Below, piece by piece: positions 42,023 to 50,270 of a stretch of 64,000 bases of DNA. The position numbers were made by a program, and so were the translations under genes. The notes below the pieces were generated by a model. That model made no database searches and had not been told where the DNA came from. It saw only the letters and a list, made by a program, of their open reading frames with translations. The first letter of the stretch is position 1. Each line of letters opens with the position of its first letter. This stretch comes from Streptomyces sp. NBC_01224 (GTDB lineage Bacteria; Actinomycetota; Actinomycetes; Streptomycetales; Streptomycetaceae). The stretch is from the NCBI RefSeq assembly GCF_036002945.1, contig NZ_CP108530.1, positions 287,543 to 351,542 on the forward strand, given 5' to 3'.

Positions 42023-42598
42023 TCAGCGAGTAGCTGAAGTTCGCGAGAACGCCAACGGGAGTGCGAGCGCGAACAGGGCAACCGCCACCAGCCACGCTGT
42101 CATGCTGTTCGAAGGGTAGAGGGCAACGGCCCACCAGGCGTGAGCTTTGTGGCCATCGGGGTTGTAGACGCGGCCGAGAATGAGGTTGATGACGAGAAAC
42201 ATCATCCCTGCTCCCGCCGCCGTAGCTTCATTGGCGAGGCGGCGTGTGAGGAGCCCGAGGGCGAGAAGGAGAGTGACGTTGCGGGCGATGTCCATCCCCA
42301 CCACCAATCCGGCCGCGTGTGCGAGGGCCGCAGTAAGAATGATGGCACCTTGATCAAACCGCTGGACGGGTTGGACCGCTGTGGTCTCAACGTCATGTAG
42401 ATGCCGGTCCAGGCAATACATGACGGCGATGACGATCAGGACGGGGGTGAAGTAGGCGAGCTGGGCACTGCCCGTGGCCCCAAACAGGCTTGGGACAGGG
42501 ACCTCGCTCGCCCCCACCGTCCAGCACACCGCGACGAGCAGGGCGAGCGCCGCAGGGGCGCTCCACCAGCGGCGCACAGTGATCGCATAGCGGTTCAT
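42023..42598 (-). CDS. Membrane protein of a three-gene ABC system
   Basis: The 191-residue product from ATG 42598 has about six hydrophobic helices (APAALALLVAVCWTVGA; YFTPVLIVIAVMYCL; MTAWLVAVALFALALPL). It overlaps the upstream membrane gene by ATGA. No named family was recognised, but the operon with an ABC ATPase makes it a probable permease partner. Confidence 0.65.
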   Translation of the reverse strand: MNRYAITVRRWWSAPAALALLVAVCWTVGASEVPVPSLFGATGSAQLAYFTPVLIVIAVMYCLDRHLHDVETTAVQPVQRFDQGAIILTAALAHAAGLVVGMDIARNVTLLLALGLLTRRLANEATAAGAGMMFLVINLILGRVYNPDGHKAHAWWAVALYPSNSMTAWLVAVALFALALPLAFSRTSATR

Positions 42599-43848
42599 GA
42601 GACGGCCCCGTTGCAGTGCTTCTGGCTCGCAGCCGCCTTGGTGAACCAGTCGGCCTGCTCGGCAGCGGGAAGCCGGCGAATCTTCTGGAGTGCCGACCAT
42701 TCCGTAGGGGGCAGCGCCGCCCGTACACCCTCTTCGTCCACTCCAACCACCAGAGCAGCCCAGGCGGCGGCGGGAGAACCTGGCTGTCGGCAGTCATCCA
42801 CACCAGCGAGCGCCGCTGTTCCGGTTACTGCGGATTCCGCTAGATTTGCGGCGTACTCGGCAGGGTCCTGACTGCCCCCGCGCGGGGGCAGCGACCAGTA
42901 CAACGGCCACGTGCCCGCCTTGAGCGGAACCTTCGCCGAGGCGACGCGCAGCTCTTTCGGGACAGCTATTCCGGCACCCTTCAAGCGTGCGATCGGAGCC
43001 AGGGCGTCTCGCTGCAACTGTTCGGCGTAAGGCTCGTACTCCGGTGGTACACACACCCTCGGTGCTTGCCCGGTACAAGCCATGGCAACGGTGCGTGGGC
43101 TGGACGGGTTCTGGTAGCCCCAGTCCATCACCAAAGCCCGGCTGGCGACGAAGGTGACTGCCGCCACAGCAAAGGCAATGGCCACCGCCCAGGCACGTCG
43201 GCGCATCCGGGCCAAAACCCAGAAGGCGAGTGCCAAACCAGCAACAACACCCCATGGCACGAAATAGACAGCCGGGGTGACCACATCGGTGACGGTCGAC
43301 AGCCCGTCGATGAAGCCACCCAGGTGACGCATCCAGGAGTTGGACATCGCGTGCGGCATGGACAGCCACGCCCAGCAGCCGATACCAGCAGCGGGTGCCG
43401 CAATACTCCTGGGCATCAAGAGCCCGAGGCACCAGCCGATGGCCAACCAGCCGAGGGGCAGCACGATCAGGTGCGCCACAGCGAGCCACCCGGCCCCACC
43501 GGGCAACACGCCCGCCGCATGGTGGGCCACGACGAGTGCCCCGATGACGAGTACGAGCAGAAGGATCAAGACCGGTGTGACAGCCCGCAAGAGTTGCCGT
43601 GCCGCGCTGCGTTGGCCGGTGGCACTCAAAGCACCGAGCAGACGATGACGACCAGCCTCCCACGCGGCAGCTGCGGCCACCGTCGGCGCGATGGCCGCGA
43701 CGGCGTGGGCGGCTAGTTCACCGGACTCAACCCCATACCTCGACGGTGCGGTGAAGGCGGCGTCGTCGACGTACAGGCCTGCGTATATCGAGAGGGGAAG
43801 CACCAGCCAGGGCGTGGCCGAGGCACGGAGATTTGCCCAGGTAATCAT
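42595..43848 (-). CDS. Large membrane protein with extracytoplasmic domain, ABC-linked
   Basis: The 417-residue product has about six to seven helices in the first 270 residues (VLILLLVLVIGALVVAH; WLAVAHLIVLPLGWLAIG; AVAIAFAVAAVTFVASRAL). A soluble C-terminal part with cysteines (ACTGQAPRVCVPPEYEPYA) follows and is probably outside the cell. It overlaps both neighbours by ATGA. It is likely the main permease of the system; the substrate is unknown. Confidence 0.7.
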   Translation of the reverse strand: MITWANLRASATPWLVLPLSIYAGLYVDDAAFTAPSRYGVESGELAAHAVAAIAPTVAAAAAWEAGRHRLLGALSATGQRSAARQLLRAVTPVLILLLVLVIGALVVAHHAAGVLPGGAGWLAVAHLIVLPLGWLAIGWCLGLLMPRSIAAPAAGIGCWAWLSMPHAMSNSWMRHLGGFIDGLSTVTDVVTPAVYFVPWGVVAGLALAFWVLARMRRRAWAVAIAFAVAAVTFVASRALVMDWGYQNPSSPRTVAMACTGQAPRVCVPPEYEPYAEQLQRDALAPIARLKGAGIAVPKELRVASAKVPLKAGTWPLYWSLPPRGGSQDPAEYAANLAESAVTGTAALAGVDDCRQPGSPAAAWAALVVGVDEEGVRAALPPTEWSALQKIRRLPAAEQADWFTKAAASQKHCNGAVS

Positions 43849-44591
43849 TCGGCAGCCTCCAGGAGTGACGCGTAGGCGCTCTCCAGGCGTCGGCCAGGCG
43901 CACAGTCCGGTGCGGCACGGTCAGCGAACTCCTTGACCGTTCCCCTGAACCTCGATCTCCCCGATTCAAGGACCACGACCTCGTCGAAAGCCTCGTCGAG
44001 GTCGCCGATGTCGTGAGTGGAGACGATCACATGGACCTTGCCGCGCAGCGAAACCAGCAAGTCGAGGAGCCGGCGCCGCTGATGCGGGTCGAGTCCGACG
44101 GTGGGCTCGTCGAGAAGCAGCAGTTCGGCATCGTGAACGAGTGCCTGTGCGATAGCGACTCGCTGCTGCTGACCGCCGGACAATGTCTTGATCTTGCTGT
44201 CGATCTTTTCTGTGAGGCCGACTCGTTCGATTGCGCCCAGCGCGGCGTGCCAGGCGTCGCGTTCCCGCATGCCCTTGAGCCAGCCCACGTAAGCCACATG
44301 CTCTCTGCACGTCAGCCCGGGAAGGAACCCTGGACGCTGCGGTAGCCAGGAGACCTTGTTTCGGTATTCCCGCGTTTGTTTGCGGTTGGCCGGATCGAGC
44401 TCCCCGTACTGGACGCGTCCCGAATGCGAGAACAAGGCGCTGGCGCCAAGGGAGAGCAGGGTGCTCTTGCCCGCACCGTTGGGGCCGAGAAGTACGGTGT
44501 GGCCGGGCGAGAACGCCAGGTCCAGGCGGTCGAGGATCGGACGTGACCTGCTGCCGTATCGGAAGGTGCAGGACTGGTAATGCAGGGGCAT
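43845..44591 (-). CDS. ABC transporter ATP-binding protein
   Basis: From ATG 44591 the 248-residue product has Walker A VLLGPNGAGKSTLLSLGASA, Q-loop VSWLPQRPGFLPGLTC, signature TLSGGQQQRVAIAQALVHDA, Walker B LLLLDEPTVGLDP and H-loop VSTHDIGDLDEAFDE. It heads a tightly overlapping operon with two membrane proteins. The absence of a binding protein suggests an exporter. Confidence 0.9.
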   Translation of the reverse strand: MPLHYQSCTFRYGSRSRPILDRLDLAFSPGHTVLLGPNGAGKSTLLSLGASALFSHSGRVQYGELDPANRKQTREYRNKVSWLPQRPGFLPGLTCREHVAYVGWLKGMRERDAWHAALGAIERVGLTEKIDSKIKTLSGGQQQRVAIAQALVHDAELLLLDEPTVGLDPHQRRRLLDLLVSLRGKVHVIVSTHDIGDLDEAFDEVVVLESGRSRFRGTVKEFADRAAPDCAPGRRLESAYASLLEAAE

Positions 44592-44619
44592 GGGGTCCCT
44601 CGGGGCAGAAAGAGGAGCC

Positions 44620-44665
44620 CTCCTTCGGGGCTGCACTTGCGCAGTGTGGTGTAGCCCTGAAGGAG
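44620..44665 (-). terminator. Hairpin between methyltransferase remnant and ABC operon
   Basis: A 13-bp stem with one G-T pair (CTCCTTCGGGGCT and AGCCCTGAAGGAG) and a 20-base loop lies just after the minus-strand stop at 44675. It could terminate that gene or attenuate the ABC operon. Confidence 0.5.
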
Positions 44666-44674
44666 AGGAGGCGC

Positions 44675-45064
44675 TTAGTACGTTACGGTCAGTGACTTGA
44701 CCCAGACATGCACGCCCACCAGGGCGTCGTTGACATTGTCGAACTGGCCGTCGGGAAACGGGAGGCGTCGCATGTCGGCGGCGGCCGTGCGCAGGCTCAG
44801 GCTCCGGCGGGCGGCCTCACGGGCAGCGCGGGCGGCGGCGCGGGGGCTGAGGTCGGTCCCGGTGACGCGGTGTCCGTGCAGCGCCAGGCCGATGGCCTGC
44901 GTGCCGATGCCGCAGGAACAGTCGAGCACCGCCGCACGGTCCTGGCCGATCAGGGCGTCCAGGGCGTCCCCCTGCCTACGGACGCTCACGTCCCAGTCTG
45001 GGTAGATCAGGTGGTAGTCGTCGGCCAGTTCGTCGTAGAAGCACGCCACCGATGTCTTGGACAT
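44675..45064 (-). CDS. Class I SAM methyltransferase, C-terminally truncated
   Basis: The 129-residue product starts MSKTSVACFYDELADDYHLI and has motif I AVLDCSCGIGTQAIGLALHG and post-I VTGTDLSPRAAARAARE. The sequence diverges after PFPDGQFD where motif II normally continues (FDVVxxxDN), ending VHVWVKSLTVTY. About half of the usual ~240 residues are missing, so it is probably inactive. Confidence 0.7.
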   Translation of the reverse strand: MSKTSVACFYDELADDYHLIYPDWDVSVRRQGDALDALIGQDRAAVLDCSCGIGTQAIGLALHGHRVTGTDLSPRAAARAAREAARRSLSLRTAAADMRRLPFPDGQFDNVNDALVGVHVWVKSLTVTY

Positions 45065-45147
45065 GGACCGAAACTACCGTGCCTGATTCCCCGGAGGCCC
45101 TGGTCGTCCCGTGATCGGCGCGAACCCCCTCACTGACGACGGTGCCG

Positions 45148-45765
45148 TCATTTCCCGTGAACATCTGCGAGTGCGCTGACCGCCAACTGCTGTCGAAACT
45201 CGACGACAAACGCTGCTGCTGGACGTGAACGAAGCCACCGCCCGCCTGCGGCGTGGACCGCTTCGGTCAGGAAGCGGTCCAGGATCCCGAGCTGGCGCAG
45301 GGCCTCCGGGGTCGCGAGCGCGACCACCTCGATCCGGTGGCCGGACCGGCGATATGCCGCCGACGACGCGCGGGTTTCGTCGGGATCGGCGAGGGCGGAT
45401 TCGACGACCGCGTCGAACCGGCGGACCCGGATGTGTTCTTCGACCTCGGCCTGCCAGCGGCTCGTGTCCGGCCGGACCTTCGCCCCGGCGGTGCGGACAT
45501 CGGCGGCCAGGAGCGCGTCGTAGTGCCGGTGGGTGGCCTTGTAGAGGTCGCGGGCGACGCGCACGGCGCCGCCCCGGCGGTTCAGGACGCCCTGGACCAG
45601 GTCTGCGATATGGGTCTTCCCCGCGCCGGGCTGGCCGCCAACGATGACGACGACCGGGTGGCTCTGGCGCGCGGCGCCCTGCGTGAACGCCGGGAGGATC
45701 ACCTGCTGCAGCGCCTGACGGCTCTCTCGCTCGGACATAGCGCCCGCGACGCTGCGCTCTTCCAT
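45148..45765 (-). CDS. Zeta-toxin-family kinase, C-terminus altered
   Basis: The 205-residue product has P-loop VVVIVGGQPGAGKTHIADLV, ARDLYKATHRHYDALL with the substrate-binding region, and EHIRVRRFDAVVESALADPD. Zeta toxins phosphorylate UDP-N-acetylglucosamine and block wall synthesis. Normal relatives continue another ~60 residues beyond ALRQLGILDRFLTEAVHA; here the frame changes into an Arg/Ala tail, suggesting truncation. No epsilon antitoxin is seen. It is divergent from tap and shares its regulatory gap. The start could be 45765 or 45738. Confidence 0.7.
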   Translation of the reverse strand: MEERSVAGAMSERESRQALQQVILPAFTQGAARQSHPVVVIVGGQPGAGKTHIADLVQGVLNRRGGAVRVARDLYKATHRHYDALLAADVRTAGAKVRPDTSRWQAEVEEHIRVRRFDAVVESALADPDETRASSAAYRRSGHRIEVVALATPEALRQLGILDRFLTEAVHAAGGRWLRSRPAAAFVVEFRQQLAVSALADVHGK

Positions 45766-45790
45766 CGGTTCCCCCGGACGGCTCTAGCTG

Positions 45791-45895
45791 TTGACAGATC
45801 AAGGTCAACATAACGCCCGTACGCAAAAAGAACGTCATTCGTACGGTGTGCGTACGCTAGTTGTACGGTTTGTGGGGTAGGGTGTTGGTCAGGAG
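45791..45895. promoter_or_regulatory. Regulatory gap with phased GTACG repeats
   Basis: GTACG occurs at 45819, 45841, 45852 and 45863, spacings of 22, 11 and 11 bp, so all lie on one face of the helix. A TTGACA box is at 45791. The tap ribosome site AGGAGG is at about 45891. The array probably binds a regulator, perhaps the Tap HTH domain itself. Confidence 0.55.
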
Positions 45896-45902
45896 GTGTT
45901 CC

Positions 45903-48152
45903 ATGTCCGAGTTGTTCGACGCGGTCGACGCGCTGCTCGCGTCCCGCGCCACGCTGCCGCCACCGGCGGAGCGCAAGCGGCTGCGTGCCGCGCACGGCCT
46001 GACGATTGACGAGGTGGCAGGCGCGCTGAAGGTGCGCCGGGCCACAGTCAGCGGGTGGGAGTCCGGTAAGACCGAGCCCCGCCCGCCGGAGCGCGACGCA
46101 TACGCCCGGCTGCTGGACAAGCTCGCGGAGCTCTACCCCGCCCCGACCGACGTGGCTGCGCCCGTCCAGGACGCTGCGGTGCCGGCCACGTTCACTGCCG
46201 CGCCCGCCCCGGCCCCGGAAGCGCGGACTCTGTCCACAGGCCCGGCGCCCGGCGCTGCGGCCATGACTGCATCCGAGAACACCCAGACCAACCCTGCCCC
46301 CGTCGCCGCTGCTCCGGCGGCCGCGCCGCGTCCGGCGCGCACCACCAGGCCGACGTCGTCGACGTCGCGCCGCCCGGGCGCGAAGAAGGCGGCCCCGGCC
46401 GGAACCCCGGCGGGCGGCACCGACCCGCGCTTCGAGAACGGCCCGCTGGCGGTCGTCGATGTCGAGGACGGGAAGGTGCTGGCGTACTGCGTCGGCGGGC
46501 TGGTCCTGGACGTGCCCGCCAAGTCGCTGCCCACCTTGGTGGACTGGACGCTCAAGGAGGCGAAGCTCGGGCAGCCGAAGCTGTCCGGTCCGGGCAAGTC
46601 GGCCGACCCGCTGCTCGTGCTCACCGAGTCAGCATTGGAGCGCTACGGCCTGCCGGTCGCTCTCACGGAGGAGGAGCGTCTGTCCGGGCGGTTGCCGGAG
46701 GGCCACAAGGTCATCAAGCAGCTGGTGCGCGCGGAGTGGAAGCTGACGAAGCGTGGGTTCGGGCCGTGGGCGCGGATCTACCGCCCCGCCACCGGTTCGG
46801 AGCGGGCCTGCGTGCAGCTGTGCATCCCGTCCTGGCAGGCGCTGGACACCCGGCACTGGGGCGAGGCCGGGCAGCTTCCGCCGCCGGAACTCGCCCGGGT
46901 CCTGGGCGTGTACGCGTCCCGGGTGATGACGCCGCGCGGCTCCACCGCCGTGACCGGCCTGGAGCTGATGACCGCGCTGCACCCGCCGACCCGGGCCTCC
47001 GAGCCGGACGCCGACGGTAAGCGGCACTCCGAGCACAACCCCGGCTCGCTGGGGAAGGACCCGGTCGATTGCGCGCCGTGCGAGGCCCCGGACGGGCACC
47101 CGCTCCTCAAGGATCTGCCGCGCTTCCACGTCCGCGGCCCGTCGGAGAAGCTGTTCGAGGAGGCGTACGACTGGGCGCGGCCCCTCACCGACGCCGAATG
47201 CCTGCGCCGGAACCTGGTGGGCATCGACGTGAACATGGCCTTCGCCGCCGGAGCGAACGGGCTGATCGTAGGCCTCGGCGCGCCGACGCACGTCAAGCAG
47301 CCGGTGTTCGACCCGAAGCTCCCGGGAAGCTGGCTGGTGGACCTGTCGCACGTCGACCTGTCCCGGGTGAAGGTCGGCAAGGACAAGTGGGCGGAGCTGG
47401 AGGCCGGCCTGCTGCCGAGCCCGTTCACGCCGAAGGGCGAGCGCCCGGAGGGCCCGGCCTGGTACGCGACGCCCACCGTCGCCTACGCGGTGGAGCTCGG
47501 CTACGACGTCGCGCCGATCGAGGCGTACGTCCGGTACGACAACGGCCGCTACCTGGACGGCTGGTACAACCGGCTGCGCGACGCCTACCTCGCCACGATG
47601 GCCGACCTCGGTGTCGACGCGGACCTGTCACCGGCCGACTTCCTGGCGGCGATGGACGGCTACCGTGGCCGTGACCCGGAGCTGGCGATCGTGGTGTCCG
47701 CGATCAAGGCGACGGTGAAGGGCGGCCTGGGGAAGCTGCGCGAGCGCCCGCGGGGCGAGGGGTGGCGGCCCGGCGAGCCGTGGCGTGCGCTGTCCCGGCC
47801 GACGTGGCGGCCGGACATCCGCGCCGCGATCATCTCCCGCACGCGGATCAACATGCACCGCAAGATCGTCAAGCACGCCGCGTTCACCGGGCAGTACCCG
47901 GTCGCCATCCTTTCCGACTGCGCCGTGTACGCGACCGACGGCGAGAGCCCGCTGGACTTCCTGCCCTACCGGGAGGGCAAGCCGCTGCCCGGCGGCTTCA
48001 AGCTCGGGGTCAACCCCGGCCTGGTCAAGTGGGAGGGCACGCAGAGCGTGCTGTGGGGCGAAGGCGTGCGCGAGCAGTTCAACGCCCCGGAGCTCAACCT
48101 CGCCCGGTACATCAAGGACGGCACCGTCACCGACAAGGACAACGGAGAGTAG
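45903..48152 (+). CDS. tap: Telomere-associated protein Tap
   Basis: The ATG at 45903 follows AGGAGG by about six bases. The 749-residue product has an N-terminal XRE-type HTH (GLTIDEVAGALKVRRATVSG, WESGKTEP), an Ala/Pro-rich linker, and a long C-terminal region (GFGPWARIYRPATGSERACV, NLVGIDVNMAFAAGANGLIV, RTRINMHRKIVKHAAFTGQY). Length, domain order and the downstream gene fit Tap, which binds 3' telomere overhangs and recruits Tpg for end patching. It forms an operon with tpg, 10 bp apart. Confidence 0.9.
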   Translation: MSELFDAVDALLASRATLPPPAERKRLRAAHGLTIDEVAGALKVRRATVSGWESGKTEPRPPERDAYARLLDKLAELYPAPTDVAAPVQDAAVPATFTAAPAPAPEARTLSTGPAPGAAAMTASENTQTNPAPVAAAPAAAPRPARTTRPTSSTSRRPGAKKAAPAGTPAGGTDPRFENGPLAVVDVEDGKVLAYCVGGLVLDVPAKSLPTLVDWTLKEAKLGQPKLSGPGKSADPLLVLTESALERYGLPVALTEEERLSGRLPEGHKVIKQLVRAEWKLTKRGFGPWARIYRPATGSERACVQLCIPSWQALDTRHWGEAGQLPPPELARVLGVYASRVMTPRGSTAVTGLELMTALHPPTRASEPDADGKRHSEHNPGSLGKDPVDCAPCEAPDGHPLLKDLPRFHVRGPSEKLFEEAYDWARPLTDAECLRRNLVGIDVNMAFAAGANGLIVGLGAPTHVKQPVFDPKLPGSWLVDLSHVDLSRVKVGKDKWAELEAGLLPSPFTPKGERPEGPAWYATPTVAYAVELGYDVAPIEAYVRYDNGRYLDGWYNRLRDAYLATMADLGVDADLSPADFLAAMDGYRGRDPELAIVVSAIKATVKGGLGKLRERPRGEGWRPGEPWRALSRPTWRPDIRAAIISRTRINMHRKIVKHAAFTGQYPVAILSDCAVYATDGESPLDFLPYREGKPLPGGFKLGVNPGLVKWEGTQSVLWGEGVREQFNAPELNLARYIKDGTVTDKDNGE

Positions 48153-48162
48153 GTAGACCGCG

Positions 48163-48720
48163 ATGAGCATGTTCGGGGACGGCCTGGACCAGGCGGTGCA
48201 GAAGGCATTCACCCGCCCGATCCCGAAGTCGGCCGGCGCGCAGATGCGGTACCTGGTCAAGCAGCTCAAGGGCACCAAGGCGGTCGCCCAGATGCTGCGG
48301 GTCTCTCAGCGGACCGTCGAGCGGTACGTGAAGGACCAGATCAAGAAGCCCCGCCGCGACCTCGCCGCCCGCATAGAGCGCGAGGTGAAGGCCAGGTGGC
48401 AGCCGCAGATCCGGGCGAAGGCCCGCGAGCAGGCGGCGAGCACCGGCGGCATCGTCATCGACACCCGCGCCCGCCTCGGCTACACCGCCCCGATCGGCTC
48501 CACCGACCAGGACCGGATCCGGCACCTCACGGTGGCGCTGCCGCCGCAGTACGCCGCCCGCCTCTTCGACGCCCAGGAGCGGGGCGCCACCGACCAGCAG
48601 CTGCGGGAGATCGCTGCCGAAGCGCTCAAGGAGGTGTACTTCCAGGACGGCGGCCGCCGCGCCGGCTCCCTGGAGGAAGTCCGCTTCACGGACATCGAGC
48701 ACCTGGAGTTCGACCTGTAG
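48163..48720 (+). CDS. tpg: Telomere terminal protein Tpg
   Basis: The 185-residue protein begins MSMFGDGLDQAVQKAFTRPI, followed by an HTH (GTKAVAQMLRVSQRTVERYV). It has the conserved core RIEREVKARWQPQIRAKARE, IVIDTRARLGYTAPIGSTDQ, YAARLFDAQERGATDQQLRE and ALKEVYFQDG. Tpg is covalently attached to the 5' ends of Streptomyces linear DNA and primes patch synthesis. It lies directly after tap. A 30-bp palindromic terminator follows. Confidence 0.93.
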   Translation: MSMFGDGLDQAVQKAFTRPIPKSAGAQMRYLVKQLKGTKAVAQMLRVSQRTVERYVKDQIKKPRRDLAARIEREVKARWQPQIRAKAREQAASTGGIVIDTRARLGYTAPIGSTDQDRIRHLTVALPPQYAARLFDAQERGATDQQLREIAAEALKEVYFQDGGRRAGSLEEVRFTDIEHLEFDL

Positions 48721-48741
48721 CAGCCGCGCCCCGTACAGCCC

Positions 48742-48771
48742 GCGGGCCCGGACCAATTGGTCCGGGCCCGC
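48742..48771. terminator. Perfect 30-bp palindrome after tpg
   Basis: GCGGGCCCGGACCAA is joined to its exact complement 21 bases past the tpg stop. It would terminate in either direction. Its inner part CCGGACCA recurs in the hairpin at 49972. Confidence 0.65.
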
Positions 48772-48865
48772 TCGTGTTCCAACGACGCTGTACAACACGT
48801 CCTGTCTCCGTGTTGCCTTAACCCGTGAACGGGGCGCGACCGCGCCGCCTGGAAGGACGGACCCC

Positions 48866-49960
48866 TTGAACGACCTGACGGCCAAGCTCTCCCAGGAGCA
48901 GACGACGCTCCTGAGCACCATGGCGCAGCAGTACCTCATGGAAGACGTGTGGCCCGTCTGGTCCTTCACCGTCGCCACCCTGGACAACTACGGCCTCGAC
49001 GCGGAGAAGCTGATCCGCTCTCTGCCCCGCGTCGGCTCCCGCGGCCACTTCGGGCCCTCCTACGGGCTCACCTCGCATAACGGTTCCTACATCGCCGATG
49101 ACGACCGCCCGGCGCTCACCATCGCGGCCTGCCTGCACCTGCCCGAACTCGAGCCGTATGTGAGCGACCCCTTCCTGCGGGTCCTCCACACGTTGATCGG
49201 AATGCAGCGCAGCGCACCCATCTCGACGCAGGAAGCCACCAGGCCGCAGTTCACCCTCGCCGACATCGAGCGGGAAGTCCCAGGGCTGCCCAAGCGCTTC
49301 GTGGCCAGGCTCCCGGGCGTCCTGGCGCTGGAACCGGCGACATGGGGCGGTTCCAGTGGCGGCACCGCGGCGGAAGGCACCTGGTGGCGTGAGCTGCGCC
49401 GGGAGATCCGCCAGTACAAGGAGGCCAAGACCCTCCACGACTACGTCCAGACCACCACCCGCCTCATCACCGCCCAGGCGAGCGAAATCCCGGGCACTGC
49501 CCCCGTCATGCCGGCCCCGGCGACGAGCGCCGCCCCAGGCCCCTACGTCGACGAAGCTCTGATCGCCGCCCTGGAAGCCAAGGACACCACTCTCCAGCTC
49601 GACAAGCTGCTCGCCCTGGTGGGCGAGCTCAACGCCAACCACGCCGATCGGCACACCTACGCCTGCCAGATGCTGCTGCGCGCCATCCTCGACCATGTCC
49701 CGCCCGCCTTCGGGCACCGTACGTTCGAGCAGGTGGTAGCCAACGTGGCGTTCGGCCAGACCGACAAGGCATACATCAAGAAGCTCACCGCCTTCCGCAA
49801 CAGCGGCGATGACGCCCTGCACCGACCGATGAGCACCAAGCCCAGCCTCCTCAACATGGACGACCTGCCGCCTCGCACGTACATCAACGTGCTGCTTCAA
49901 GCCGTGCTGGACAGCCTTCCTTCGGTTCCGCAGCCCACGGCCCACGTTGGCGGCGCGTGA
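48866..49960 (+). CDS. Hypothetical protein (364 aa) next to tap-tpg
   Basis: The start is TTG 48866 with GGAAGGA upstream. The product (MNDLTAKLSQEQTTLLSTMA) is soluble and mostly helical. It has GPSYGLTSHNGSYIADDDRP in the first third and, near the C-terminus, ANHADRHTYACQMLLRAILD and KKLTAFRNSGDDALHRPMS. The last part resembles C-terminal regions of abortive-infection-type or HEPN-like proteins, but this is only a suggestion. It is flanked by two terminators sharing CCGGACCA arms, so it is an independent unit. Confidence 0.6.
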   Translation: MNDLTAKLSQEQTTLLSTMAQQYLMEDVWPVWSFTVATLDNYGLDAEKLIRSLPRVGSRGHFGPSYGLTSHNGSYIADDDRPALTIAACLHLPELEPYVSDPFLRVLHTLIGMQRSAPISTQEATRPQFTLADIEREVPGLPKRFVARLPGVLALEPATWGGSSGGTAAEGTWWRELRREIRQYKEAKTLHDYVQTTTRLITAQASEIPGTAPVMPAPATSAAPGPYVDEALIAALEAKDTTLQLDKLLALVGELNANHADRHTYACQMLLRAILDHVPPAFGHRTFEQVVANVAFGQTDKAYIKKLTAFRNSGDDALHRPMSTKPSLLNMDDLPPRTYINVLLQAVLDSLPSVPQPTAHVGGA

Positions 49961-49971
49961 CCCGAGCGCAT

Positions 49972-49997
49972 GGGTCCGGACCACCTGGTCCGGACCC
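49972..49997 (+). terminator. Terminator
   Basis: A 12-bp perfect stem GGGTCCGGACCA-CC-complement starts 11 bases after the preceding stop. Confidence 0.7.
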
Positions 49998-50034
49998 CTG
50001 GCATGCTGCGCGTCCGACTGCGATGTGCCGGTTT

Positions 50035-50121
50035 GGTGTCAGTGGGTGGGTGTCAGTGACGGGGTGTCAGGTGGGGGTGTTTGTGCTGGTGGGGTGTTGA
50101 GGTCGGGGCGGGGTCACTGAC
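50035..50121. repeat. 14-bp tandem repeats at a probable transposon end
   Basis: GGTGTCAG occurs at 50035, 50049 and 50063, exactly 14 bp apart, within a G/T-rich strand. An inverted TCACTGAC is at 50114. They lie just upstream of transposition genes of the Tn7/Tn5053 kind, whose ends carry short repeated transposase sites. The matching right end was not found. Confidence 0.5.
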
Positions 50122-50270
50122 GTGGGGTGGTGTCTGTTGCCGATGCCACTGTCGTGGGGCGGTACACCCCATCTCGTGTCGCTGTCACGGGAACGGTATT
50201 TCTGATCTTTTTGCGGGGCGGGTGGGTTCACGGTGGTCTTCTGTCGGGCGTGTGGCCGGGGGAGGACCGG

